Shown here one piece after another: positions 25,968-34,500 of a stretch of 64,000 nucleotides of DNA. The notes beneath the pieces are model-generated. The model worked only from the letters and a program-made list of their open reading frames with translations. It did not search any database and was not told the origin of the DNA. The DNA is from Candidatus Riflebacteria bacterium HGW-Riflebacteria-1 (GTDB taxonomy: Bacteria; Muiribacteriota; Ozemobacteria; Ozemobacterales; Ozemobacteraceae): NCBI GenBank assembly GCA_002839445.1, contig PGYB01000004.1:186001-250000 (forward strand), in the 5' to 3' direction. Every line of letters begins with the position of its first letter. Position 1 is the first letter of the stretch. A program made the translations under genes and the position numbers.

Positions 25968-28941
25968 AGATCTGCACCAGTGCTGATTTTCCTTTAACAG
26001 GCAGCTCGCCATGATTTTTAAAACTGAACTGAGCCTTTGCGGTGTGCATTGTCTGCTGATCGACGAGAATATGCATCTGATCGGAAAAGTGTGACATTGC
26101 TTCGAGTCTGGCCGCCAGATTTACGCGGTCGCCGATTACCGTATAGTCGCGCCTTCCTGATTGAGCTCCGATTCTTCCTGATATGACCTCGCCGCTTGCT
26201 ATGCCGGCGCCGACAAGAATCTGCGGCATGAATTTTTCGGCAAGATTCTGGTTGAGTTCGGCGACTTCTTTAACAATTGCGGCGGCGGTTGCACAAGCTC
26301 TTGCTGCCGAAGGTTCTGTGCCTTCATTTTCGGAAAACACCGCCATGATGGCATCACCAATATATTTGTCGATCTGACCGTGATTCATGCTGATCCGCTG
26401 CTCGGAAAAAGAAAAATACTGGTTGAGCAGTTCGATCAGTATTTCAGGGCTGAGCTGTTCGCTGAGCTTGTCGAACCCGCGTATGTGCATAAACAGAATG
26501 CTGCGAGTTTCCTTGCGCGCGGCAATGTCACTTAATTCGCGGCTTTCCCGGGTAATTACCTGAACTGCTTCGCTTGAGACAAACCTTTCAAGGCGTTCGC
26601 GCTCTTTAATATGACGGCTCATGTGGTTAAATTCTCTGGTCAGCTGCGACAGTTCATTGTCAAAGCTGCTTACCAGTTCAACCTGACAGCCCGCACCGGT
26701 GAGTCTGGCAGCAGTGAGCAGTTTTTCAATGGGTTCGGCAAACAGTTCATCAAGAATGCTGGCCAGGACAGAGAGAATGAGCAGCAGATAAGCAAGGCAG
26801 ATGATCAGAAACAGTTCAGTCCGGCTATGCTCACTTTTCATCTTTTGCATTGCGCAATAAGACAGGGCAATCAGCGGGTAGCCACCAATTTTGCGGGCAA
26901 CCATTACGGTCCGAGGCACTGCGTCGCTGCTGGTCACCTGACTGGCTTCGCCTTTTCCCTGCAAGACAGTGTCGACAAGCGCTCTTTGCTGGTCAGTGAG
27001 AATACTTCCTGCCGGCCAGATGCTTTCTGGATCAAGAGAACTGGCTTCGAGATCATAGGTGCCGAGCAGGACCGTTTTGATTGTGCCTTCTTTGCCGTGC
27101 TGATGATAAAACGACCAGTCATGCGCCGGTCCGCTGAGAATTGCTTCGACAACCTTGCGAATATCCTGCGCCAGCAACAGCACAGATGCATACACCCCCG
27201 CCTTGTGCTCGTCTGGCAATATTTTGAAGTTGATAAAGCGCAGCGTTGCGGCACTTCGCTTTGAAGTCAGCGCCGTGCCTTCATAATTGCAGAAATTTTC
27301 GACATCTTCGCGGGTGAAAATGGTGGCCAGAGCCTTCAACTTTTTGCCTTGCGGTGTTGCCGTGAGCCTGGCGTCAAATTGTTCATGAGTAAGACCAAGA
27401 TAGTTAAAAAAGTTGATTATTGCTGCAAAAAAAATGTCGCGCGAAAAGCTCAGCTTTTCAGGGTTATTGCGCATGACCGCCGATTCCGGATCAATGATCT
27501 CAAGGCTCAGGCCATTGCTTCTGATCAGCATGGCTCCGTCAAAATTGCCTTTGGTATGCCGGTTGAGAATATTGCTGATCTCATTGTCGGTCGCTGCCAT
27601 GTTTTTGCGCAGCTCACTGGCCAGGTCGCTGGCCTGTACACCCAGTTTCTCATCTTGCGATCTGAGATTCAGCTCGAACATCTTGAGGCGGGTTTTCAGG
27701 TCTTTGACCAGATTGTTCTGGCGAATCTGTTCTTGCTGGCGATTGTGACGATAGGCCATGAAAAGAAAAACGCTTGCCGGCAGCAGCGTAGCCATAAACA
27801 CTGCGATGAACAGGCGACTTCTGATTCTGATCTGGAACGCGCCATGCTGCTGAAAGTGCTTTATGGCAAGAAGCGAAAGACAGAGCAAAAGAAAAATGGC
27901 AAATTTCGCGTAAAAATAGTTGTGGCTGATGAGCCGGGTTACTGGTTGCGATGAAATCTGGAGATGCGGGTAAAGAAATGGCTTTTGCCGCGCGGCGTTA
28001 AGCCGGAGCAGCCTGTTGATAATATTTTTGCCGCTATGAGGTGCTGTATTGAGGCTGACATAGCTGATTGGCGAGTATAAATGCAGACTGGTATCGGGTT
28101 TTTCAATTATGAACTGATGCAGGCTGGTCTGCCGCAAAACAAGGTTTGTGTCGAATTCTCCGGCCATGTTTCTTGCTGCGGTAAATGCCTCTTGAAAAGC
28201 CAGGGGAGTTTCGGCGAAAATAGCGAGATAAGTGAATTCAGCCGCTTTATTGGCGGTCTGCACCAGTCTGCGAGCAGTATGCAGATTGGTGCCGCCGTTG
28301 CGAACATTGAAGCCACACACAAAATCTTCGTCTTTATCAATTGGACTGAAGTAGGTGCCGAAAATTGAGTCATTAAAATTGCGCAGCATGCGCTGTTCTG
28401 CTGCAGAGAGCCCCTGATCGGTTGACTGCCCACGTATGCGGGCAGCAACCGCCTTTAAAAGTGTTCGCGCTGCCCACTGGCCTGGCTTGGGATAGTCAGA
28501 AAATTCGCTGCTGCCATGAATGATCTGCAGATCAGAAAAGTCGTTTCTGCCGGTTATGAGCATTACCAGTTTAAAGCCCTTTATCTCTGAAAGCCTTTGT
28601 TTAAGAGACTGCGTTATTGCTGCGGGCAGTGCATCACTCGAAACGAGGTTTGCATGGCGCGGCGGCAGGCCGGCCGCCATTTCAGCACTCAGCACACTGT
28701 TTTTGAAATAAGTCTCAGCATTGCATGCCTGTTGCAGTCGATTCATACTGTCAAGCATGCGTCCGCTCAGCTCGGTTTTAAGCTGCTCTGCCCGGTTGTT
28801 CTCACTGTGTCGCACCAGGATAAAAATAGCAAGAAGCGGCAATGCCAGTGTCAGAAGCCAGAACAGCAGAAGATCGCCTGTCGCCGGCGCTGTCGGTGTA
28901 AGCTTGCTGAACTGTTGGTTAGAGCCTTTATCAGTCGCCAT
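25954..28941 (-). CDS. Receptor class III cyclase, C2-like half (Lys/Thr/Asn/Arg kept, first metal Asp is His)
   Basis: 995 residues from the ATG at 28941; 28953 is an alternative. Membrane segments at ~23-43, 344-362, 378-400 and 707-729, HAMP ~730-783, cyclase ~810-990. Lys859, Asp863, Thr934, Asn941 and Arg945 (YTVIGDRVNLAARLE) are present. The first metal-binding Asp is replaced by His819 (FMHIRGF). A homodimer would lack one metal ligand in both sites; with the next gene's product, one site would have both aspartates from that chain and Lys/Thr/Asn/Arg from this one. It lies between an ankyrin gene (11-base overlap) and its partner (14-base overlap), so all three should be translated together. 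Confidence 0.88.
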   Translation of the reverse strand: MATDKGSNQQFSKLTPTAPATGDLLLFWLLTLALPLLAIFILVRHSENNRAEQLKTELSGRMLDSMNRLQQACNAETYFKNSVLSAEMAAGLPPRHANLVSSDALPAAITQSLKQRLSEIKGFKLVMLITGRNDFSDLQIIHGSSEFSDYPKPGQWAARTLLKAVAARIRGQSTDQGLSAAEQRMLRNFNDSIFGTYFSPIDKDEDFVCGFNVRNGGTNLHTARRLVQTANKAAEFTYLAIFAETPLAFQEAFTAARNMAGEFDTNLVLRQTSLHQFIIEKPDTSLHLYSPISYVSLNTAPHSGKNIINRLLRLNAARQKPFLYPHLQISSQPVTRLISHNYFYAKFAIFLLLCLSLLAIKHFQQHGAFQIRIRSRLFIAVFMATLLPASVFLFMAYRHNRQQEQIRQNNLVKDLKTRLKMFELNLRSQDEKLGVQASDLASELRKNMAATDNEISNILNRHTKGNFDGAMLIRSNGLSLEIIDPESAVMRNNPEKLSFSRDIFFAAIINFFNYLGLTHEQFDARLTATPQGKKLKALATIFTREDVENFCNYEGTALTSKRSAATLRFINFKILPDEHKAGVYASVLLLAQDIRKVVEAILSGPAHDWSFYHQHGKEGTIKTVLLGTYDLEASSLDPESIWPAGSILTDQQRALVDTVLQGKGEASQVTSSDAVPRTVMVARKIGGYPLIALSYCAMQKMKSEHSRTELFLIICLAYLLLILSVLASILDELFAEPIEKLLTAARLTGAGCQVELVSSFDNELSQLTREFNHMSRHIKERERLERFVSSEAVQVITRESRELSDIAARKETRSILFMHIRGFDKLSEQLSPEILIELLNQYFSFSEQRISMNHGQIDKYIGDAIMAVFSENEGTEPSAARACATAAAIVKEVAELNQNLAEKFMPQILVGAGIASGEVISGRIGAQSGRRDYTVIGDRVNLAARLEAMSHFSDQMHILVDQQTMHTAKAQFSFKNHGELPVKGKSALVQIYELL

Positions 28942-30496
28942 TCTGCTCGACAAGATTGCGTGCTGGAGTCGTTAAGGTCTGAACTTCGGCGGGAAGTTGC
29001 CGTTCAGCAGGGTTAGACCCTTCGATTTCAAAACGATTGCGCAGCAATTGCTTTGCTTCATGCCTGGTGGCAAGGTCTACCGCCTGCTTCCCGGAAAGGT
29101 TGCGAACCGCAAAGTCGGCACCATTTGTCAGCAGTGCCTGGAGAATTTGCGTGTTATTGGCAGCTGCCGCCAGATGCAGCGCGGTGTTGCCTCTTATGTC
29201 TTCCTGGTTAACGTCGCAGCCATTGGTGATAAGAGTCGGAAAAATAATCTCGTTTGAACTCTCGGCGGCCGCGTGCATCATACCGCGCGCGAAATAGTCG
29301 ACCGCGAAAATATCGGCGCCCTTGTTGATCAGTTCTGCGACCAGATCGTTGTCGCATCTGGTAATGGCGTAGTGTAATACAGTGTTGCCGCGAATGTCGA
29401 TCTGGTCAAGCCTGCTGCCGCGCTTGATAAGTATGCGGCTGACTTCTTTGCACCCTTTGTCCAGAGAATGCATCAGTGCGGTTTTGTCGTTTGCGTCGGC
29501 AGCATCGACTTGCCTGGTATAGTTGGCCAGATAAGCCGCCGCAGCAAATTTTTCGTTTGCTATGGCCAGTATCAGCAGAGGAGTTTTGGCCTTGTTGCTG
29601 ATGTCGAGTTCGACCATGTTGCGGTCAAGTTCGGCCAGTTGTTCGGCAGAGTTCTCGCGCACAGCAAGAAATGCCGGGTGATCGCCCCGCAGATCAGTGA
29701 TCTCATTGTCACCAAAAAATGGCCAGCCATCTTTGAGATCATATTGATTGACCAGATAGCCTGTGGAAAAAGCTGCTTTCTGTGACGACATGTAGCGGAC
29801 AACTTCAGGGTGGCGGCCAAAGGCCAGGTCGCCGGCTGTCCAGCCCTGTGGGACTGTTGATGTTTTCTCAGCACCATTTTCGCAAAGCAGCACAACAAGG
29901 CGCAAATGCCCTTTGGCGCAGGCATCATGCAGTGGAGTAAAACCATATGCCGTGGCGTTGATGTTGGCACCGGCCCGCAAAGCTTCTTTGGCCACTTCGT
30001 AATAGCCGTTTTCAGCCGCCAGATGCAGAATGGTCTGGTTCTTCAGATCGGCTGCCTTCAGGTCACATCTGTGTTTCAACATCACAGCGACCGCTTCGCT
30101 GCTTTTTTTGCGCAGGGCACTGTGCAGAGGGGTGTTGCCAAGCAAGTCGCGCGGGTTGGCTGGTGCGCCATTTTCGAGCAGTTTGTTGAGAGCCTCAAAA
30201 CGATTGAGTTCGCACAGTATGTGTAACAGAGACCGCCCCTTCTCTCTGTCGATCACCTTGTCGGCATCGAGCGCCGAGTAGCGTTTCAGCAGGTCTTCAT
30301 CCGTTCTGGCCGAGATTTCCGACGCGGCAGGATCATAGATGCCGGCCGCCTTCTGTTTGCGAACCGTTTTCTTTTTATCCTTTTCCGCTTTTTCGGCGAT
30401 TGTTGAAAAAACCATAAAAACGATAAAGATAACAAATGCTACGGTCTGAACGCAACCGTTGCTCTGCTCTTTTTGCCCGTAATGATGCCTTGCCAT
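28931..30496 (-). CDS. Membrane-anchored ankyrin-repeat protein
   Basis: 521 residues. One N-terminal membrane segment (~15-35, VQTVAFVIFIVFMVF) is followed by a Lys-rich stretch and about ten ankyrin repeats between ~85 and 495 (GRSLLHILCELNRFEALNKLL; GNTPLHSALRKKSSEAVAVML; GNTVLHYAITRCDNDLVAELI; GNTALHLAAAANNTQILQALL), with a degenerate gap at ~235-300. Ankyrin arrays bind other proteins. As the first gene of an overlapping three-gene unit with two half-active receptor cyclases, it may scaffold or regulate them; this is inference. The start follows TTGAGGAGAGCCT. Confidence 0.87.
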   Translation of the reverse strand: MARHHYGQKEQSNGCVQTVAFVIFIVFMVFSTIAEKAEKDKKKTVRKQKAAGIYDPAASEISARTDEDLLKRYSALDADKVIDREKGRSLLHILCELNRFEALNKLLENGAPANPRDLLGNTPLHSALRKKSSEAVAVMLKHRCDLKAADLKNQTILHLAAENGYYEVAKEALRAGANINATAYGFTPLHDACAKGHLRLVVLLCENGAEKTSTVPQGWTAGDLAFGRHPEVVRYMSSQKAAFSTGYLVNQYDLKDGWPFFGDNEITDLRGDHPAFLAVRENSAEQLAELDRNMVELDISNKAKTPLLILAIANEKFAAAAYLANYTRQVDAADANDKTALMHSLDKGCKEVSRILIKRGSRLDQIDIRGNTVLHYAITRCDNDLVAELINKGADIFAVDYFARGMMHAAAESSNEIIFPTLITNGCDVNQEDIRGNTALHLAAAANNTQILQALLTNGADFAVRNLSGKQAVDLATRHEAKQLLRNRFEIEGSNPAERQLPAEVQTLTTPARNLVEQNGD

Positions 30497-30582
30497 AGGC
30501 TCTCCTCAAACTGCCCTGCTTGAATTGTAGAAAGTTAGCTGTTAAGCTTTCGCTAAAGAGCATAACAGGAAAGGAAACGAAA

Positions 30583-31650
30583 ATGAACCTTTTTAGAACA
30601 GATCTGCTGCAGGCTGGCCCGCCCGCAGACATCTCGGTACCGCGCAAAAAGAACATGATGTGCCTCAACGAAAGCGTGCTTGATCCCTATCAGGCCATTG
30701 ATGAGGCATTTCACCAGACCATGCAGGAAGTGCGCCTCAACCGTTATTTCAGTCATGTGACCAGTGAGCTCAGGCGGCTGCTGACCGATTACGTCGGGCA
30801 CGGGATGAGCAAAGACCACCTGCTGTGGGGAAACGGCGCCGACGACATGCTGTTTGCCTGCTTTCTGGCTGTGCGCGAGAACAACTCTTCCTTCGCTGTT
30901 TCGCTGGCTCCTTCCTACTTTGATTATTCAACTTATTCGCGCGCAGCAGGGCTGGGAATAGAGTTTATCGACTATCTGCCCGATTTCGATTTTGACGAGA
31001 AAAGGTATCTTGAGGTGCTCAATTCGCCGGATTGCCGACTCGGCATTCTCTGTAACCCGAATAACCCGACGGGGCACCTGCTGAGCGACGAGAAGATCAC
31101 CTATGTTCTCGAACACACAAAAAAGCCGGTTTTGCTCGACGAAACCTATTTTGAGTTCAGCGGCCGGACCTTTGTCGATAAAGTTGCTGACTATCCGCAT
31201 CTGATTATTGTCAGATCATTTTCAAAATCGTTTTCTGCCGCCGGGTTGCGCTTTGGTTACCTGGTCAGTCAGCCGCAGAATGTCGATGAGATTCGCAAGG
31301 TGCAGACCATCTTTAACACCAGCATAATGGTGCAGACATTTGTCATGACCATGCTGCTCAACAAAGACCTGTTTTTGCGCCACACCGCCGCCGCAGTAGC
31401 GCTTAAACACCAGTTGTTCGAAGATATGCAGCAGATCGAAGCGATCAAAACTCTGCCCTCGGCCACCAACTTTCTCACCTTCAGCGCCGGTGAGCGCTCG
31501 CCCGAACTGTTTGAGTGCCTTAAACAGAACGACATCGCTATTCGCGATGTCGGTGCGCACCCGCTGCTGGCAAAACATCTGCGGGTAAGTGTTGGTAGCG
31601 CCGAACAGAACCGGTTGTTTGTCGATACCGTTCGGCGCTTTTTTGCCTGA
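30583..31650 (+). CDS. HisC-like class I/II aminotransferase
   Basis: 355 residues from the ATG at 30583, chosen because AGGAAAGGAAACGAAA precedes it; the frame is open further upstream without a ribosome site. PLP fold type I: NGADDMLF phosphate contact, LCNPNNPTG (~155-163), DETYFEF and the Schiff-base Lys in RSFSKSFSAAGLRFGYL (~205-221), C-terminal LRVSVGSAEQN with the carboxylate-binding Arg. This is the histidinol-phosphate aminotransferase subfamily, so it may act in histidine biosynthesis, but relatives act on aromatic amino acids or in cobalamin synthesis. No other his gene is nearby. Convergent with pyruvate kinase, 10 bases apart. Confidence 0.85.
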   Translation: MNLFRTDLLQAGPPADISVPRKKNMMCLNESVLDPYQAIDEAFHQTMQEVRLNRYFSHVTSELRRLLTDYVGHGMSKDHLLWGNGADDMLFACFLAVRENNSSFAVSLAPSYFDYSTYSRAAGLGIEFIDYLPDFDFDEKRYLEVLNSPDCRLGILCNPNNPTGHLLSDEKITYVLEHTKKPVLLDETYFEFSGRTFVDKVADYPHLIIVRSFSKSFSAAGLRFGYLVSQPQNVDEIRKVQTIFNTSIMVQTFVMTMLLNKDLFLRHTAAAVALKHQLFEDMQQIEAIKTLPSATNFLTFSAGERSPELFECLKQNDIAIRDVGAHPLLAKHLRVSVGSAEQNRLFVDTVRRFFA

Positions 31651-31660
31651 TCGGCTTGAA

Positions 31661-33265
31661 TCAGCGCATGCTGCGCCGCGGGCTCGAAACCAGCGGGCGA
31701 CTCAACAGGTCGAGTGGCGTGCCGGCGCCGCCGCCTGGTGTCTGATTGAGACGGGCGTGCGCGCATTTTTCCAGGCCCAGCTTGAATTGCAGAGCTTGTG
31801 ATGGTTCGTCGTTTTTGCGGCGTTTGGGGCATGGTCCGGGGTGACCGACGGTTTCAACCTTGATCATGTTGGTGCCGCCGCTGCGCCCGACCGGCAGACC
31901 AGCGACCAGAACCACGGTGTCGCCTTCTCTGATGAATCCGGTGGTCAGGCTCAGCTTTACCGATTCGCGATAGAGCTCTTCGATGCTCTGGAAACGGGGA
32001 GCCATTATCGGGGTGATTCCCCAGTTGATGCTGAGCTGATGATAGAGTTGTCTGCTGCTGACTACGGCAATTATCGGAATGCTCGGGCGCAGTTTTGATA
32101 ACGCCTGCGCGGTGCGCCCCGATTCGGTTACCGTGATGATTGCTGAAGCTCCGACATTATAGGCGGTGGTGATTGCTGCGTTGGTAACCGCGCCGGTGCG
32201 ATCGGCGAATTCTTCGGTGCTTGAAAAGGCTGAATAGATGCGCTTGTAATCTATCGCGTCTTCGGTGTTGCTGGCAACGCGGTCAAGCAGTTTAACGCAC
32301 TCGACCGGATATTTTCCTACCGAGGTTTCGCCAGAAAGCATTACTGCTGAAGTGAAGTCGTAAACTGCGTTGGCGACGTCAGAGACTTCAGCGCGAGTTG
32401 GCCTGGGCGCTTCTATCATGGTGTGCAGCATCTGGGTCGCTGTGATGACCGGTTTGCCGGCCATGTAACATCTTCTGATGATCTCTTTTTGCACAATCGG
32501 CACTTCTTCAGGAAGAAGCTCGACGCCGAGGTCGCCGCGTGCGACCATGATACCGTCGGCAACTTCAAGAATATCTTCGAAGTTGTTGAGACCGGCATGA
32601 TTTTCGATTTTGGCGATTACCTTTATTGCTGACTTGCCTTCGACTTCGAGAATGGCTTTTACTTTTCTGACGGTGTCTCCTGATTCGGTGAACGACACGG
32701 CGATGTAGTCAAAGTCGTTTTGCGCGGCAAACACGATGTCTTCGCGGTCTTTGCTGGTAGGATTAGGCATGTTGAGCTGCAGTCTCGGCACGTTGACGCC
32801 GCGTCGCGACTTGATCATACCGCTGTTGACTATCGTGCAGCAAATGTTCTTGTCATCTGGCACCGAATCGATCTGCAGCTGAATGAGCCCGTCGTCGAGC
32901 AGAATCGTTGAGTCGCTGTCAACCTGTGTGGGCAGTTGTTTGTGAGAAATACTGAGCCGCTCGGGTGTGCCGATTACGTCTTCGGTGGTCAGCGTAATCT
33001 TTTTGCCGGCTTCAAGAAAAATGCTTTTGCCCTCGATTTCACCGGTGCGGATTTCGGGACCCTTGGTGTCGAGAAGCAGTGCTACCGGCTTCTGCATTTC
33101 TTCACGCAGTTTCTTGACGCGCTCGATTCTTACGCCGTGTTCCTGATAATCACCGTGCGAAAAATTGAGTCGCGCAACGTTCATGCCGGCATCAATGAGG
33201 TTTTTTAATACATTTTCTTCTTCTGCTGATGGGCCGAGAGTGACGAGTATTTTGGTTTTGCGCAT
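31661..33265 (-). CDS. pyk: Pyruvate kinase with a basic C-terminal extension
   Basis: 534 residues from the ATG at 33265. Final step of glycolysis: phosphoenolpyruvate plus ADP gives pyruvate plus ATP. Seen: MRKTKILVTLGPS start, NVARLNFSHGDYQEH, DTKGPEIRTGE, the catalytic VIAKIENHAGLNN (Lys) and MVARGDLGVEL, GKPVITATQML, PTRAEVSDVANAV, and the C-terminal domain with VVLVAGLPVGRSGGTNMIKVE. Bacterial enzymes usually end near that point (~470-480 residues). Here ~60 more residues follow, rich in Pro, Arg and Lys, with no recognisable fold. The tail may be regulatory or may reflect a late frameshift that extended the frame. Confidence 0.95.
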   Translation of the reverse strand: MRKTKILVTLGPSAEEENVLKNLIDAGMNVARLNFSHGDYQEHGVRIERVKKLREEMQKPVALLLDTKGPEIRTGEIEGKSIFLEAGKKITLTTEDVIGTPERLSISHKQLPTQVDSDSTILLDDGLIQLQIDSVPDDKNICCTIVNSGMIKSRRGVNVPRLQLNMPNPTSKDREDIVFAAQNDFDYIAVSFTESGDTVRKVKAILEVEGKSAIKVIAKIENHAGLNNFEDILEVADGIMVARGDLGVELLPEEVPIVQKEIIRRCYMAGKPVITATQMLHTMIEAPRPTRAEVSDVANAVYDFTSAVMLSGETSVGKYPVECVKLLDRVASNTEDAIDYKRIYSAFSSTEEFADRTGAVTNAAITTAYNVGASAIITVTESGRTAQALSKLRPSIPIIAVVSSRQLYHQLSINWGITPIMAPRFQSIEELYRESVKLSLTTGFIREGDTVVLVAGLPVGRSGGTNMIKVETVGHPGPCPKRRKNDEPSQALQFKLGLEKCAHARLNQTPGGGAGTPLDLLSRPLVSSPRRSMR

Positions 33266-33405
33266 AAAGTTTGTCTGATTGCCTTTCCTGTTTTTAGTCT
33301 GTTGACGGTAGCGTTGTCTTAGCAAGAACCATGCCACCCGTTTTGCTTAATAGTTGCACAGCTGGCCGCTCGTTCCGCTCAATAAGTGAGCGGTGTTGCG
33401 AAGGA

Positions 33406-34056
33406 TTATACTGCGGCGATGATGAAGTTTTGCACAGCCCACTGAATTATGCCGACGAGCACGCCGAGCACGCCGCCGAGCCTGATAATCGCTCGCATTT
33501 CTTTGTCGGCGATGCGGTTAAAAATGGCTTCGAGTTTTATCAGATCCATTTTGCAGACTTTTTCGATGACTATTTCCTGCACGGAAATCTTCTCGGCGGC
33601 CTTTTCGGCCGCGCGTTCCAGCAGCAGTGGAACCTGGCGTTTCAGAACCGAGCAGATTTCTTTCTCTATGCGGTCCATGACTGATTTTACCAGCGTGTCA
33701 GCGCTGAGATTGAAAAAGGGGATCTTGTTGGCAATGCTGCTGATGAAGTCTTTGATGCGCTGTTCCATGTCGTCGCGGTTCTTGCGCATGACGTCGTCGA
33801 TTATCGGGTCAATGTCTGCCGGCTCAACCTTTTTAATCAGCTCTTCGACGCTTATCAGCTCGCCTTCGACGATTTTGCCAAGGTTGTGCGCGAGTTCGGT
33901 CTGCCGTTTCGGCAAGAGGCCCTGGAACTCAAAGAGCAGAAAATTTTTGCGTTGCTGCGGGCTGAACAGCGCCTTGATCGCCAGCCAGTTGGTGACCCAG
34001 CCGATCAGGCCGCCGAGAAAGGCCGAAAGTATAAAACTCTGCCAGAGTGCCGGCAT
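33406..34056 (-). CDS. DUF445 family membrane protein
   Basis: 216 residues. N-terminal membrane segment (SFILSAFLGGLIGWVTNWLAIKALF, ~6-30) with the GWVTNWLAIKALF signature of DUF445, a helical middle (~50-185), and a C-terminal membrane segment (IIRLGGVLGVLVGIIQWAVQNFIIA, ~189-213). This hairpin layout is typical of the family, whose function is not established. Shorter than many DUF445 proteins (~400). Monocistronic. Confidence 0.85.
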   Translation of the reverse strand: MPALWQSFILSAFLGGLIGWVTNWLAIKALFSPQQRKNFLLFEFQGLLPKRQTELAHNLGKIVEGELISVEELIKKVEPADIDPIIDDVMRKNRDDMEQRIKDFISSIANKIPFFNLSADTLVKSVMDRIEKEICSVLKRQVPLLLERAAEKAAEKISVQEIVIEKVCKMDLIKLEAIFNRIADKEMRAIIRLGGVLGVLVGIIQWAVQNFIIAAV

Positions 34057-34196
34057 GGCTAGATTTTTCCCTTTGCTGAATTATGCATATTATGCCTGAG
34101 ATTATCGCACAAATTTATAGCAGCTGCCAGTTTTTAGGTTCAACAAATGAAAGATGCTGCCGATAGGGCCAGTGACTGTAAGGGAGGGATGGAATT

Positions 34197-34346
34197 ATGA
34201 GAATCATTGCTCTGATCCTGACGCTGCTGTCGGGTGTTGTCGGGTTTGTATTAAGCTACGGCATTGCCTATCGTGAAGTTTCGGGAGCTCTCTATTCACC
34301 TACCGCCACGATGCAGTCATCTACTTCGCTCAACACGGACAAGTAG
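34197..34346 (+). CDS. 49-residue single-pass membrane peptide
   Basis: The ATG at 34197 follows AAGGGAGGGATGGAATT, a strong ribosome site. It encodes 49 residues: a hydrophobic segment (MRIIALILTLLSGVVGFVL) then a Ser/Thr-rich, probably periplasmic tail ending at the stop at 34344. It could equally be a small exported peptide. It ends 90 bases before the metK promoter and is likely independent of metK. No homolog is recognised. Confidence 0.55.
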   Translation: MRIIALILTLLSGVVGFVLSYGIAYREVSGALYSPTATMQSSTSLNTDK

Positions 34347-34435
34347 ACGTTCGGCACGGTAAAGCGGGTCGCAAGGCTTTTTAAATGGAGCTGAGCGATC
34401 CGTTTTGCTGTACGCTACTTTTTTCGCGGTTTTTC

Positions 34436-34464
34436 TTGACGCTGCCCGAGGGGGCTGTTATACT
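34436..34464 (+). promoter_or_regulatory. Strong sigma-70-type promoter of metK
   Basis: TTGACG and TATACT are separated by exactly 17 bases, predicting a start near 34471 and a 5' leader of about 30 bases. That is too short for any known SAM riboswitch. GGAGG at 34488-34492 is the ribosome site for the ATG at 34501. Confidence 0.8.
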
Positions 34465-34500
34465 CACGCCACTTATTGAAGGTACACGGAGGACCCCCCG

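Noticed and set aside
34350..34380. GGTAAAGC and GGGTCGCAAGGC resembling part of a c-di-GMP-I riboswitch
   Set aside because: The P1 stem, tetraloop-receptor hairpin and second arm are missing, and it lies upstream of the metK promoter rather than in its leader.
34471..34500. SAM riboswitch before metK
   Set aside because: The strong promoter leaves a ~30-base leader, too short for any SAM riboswitch class.
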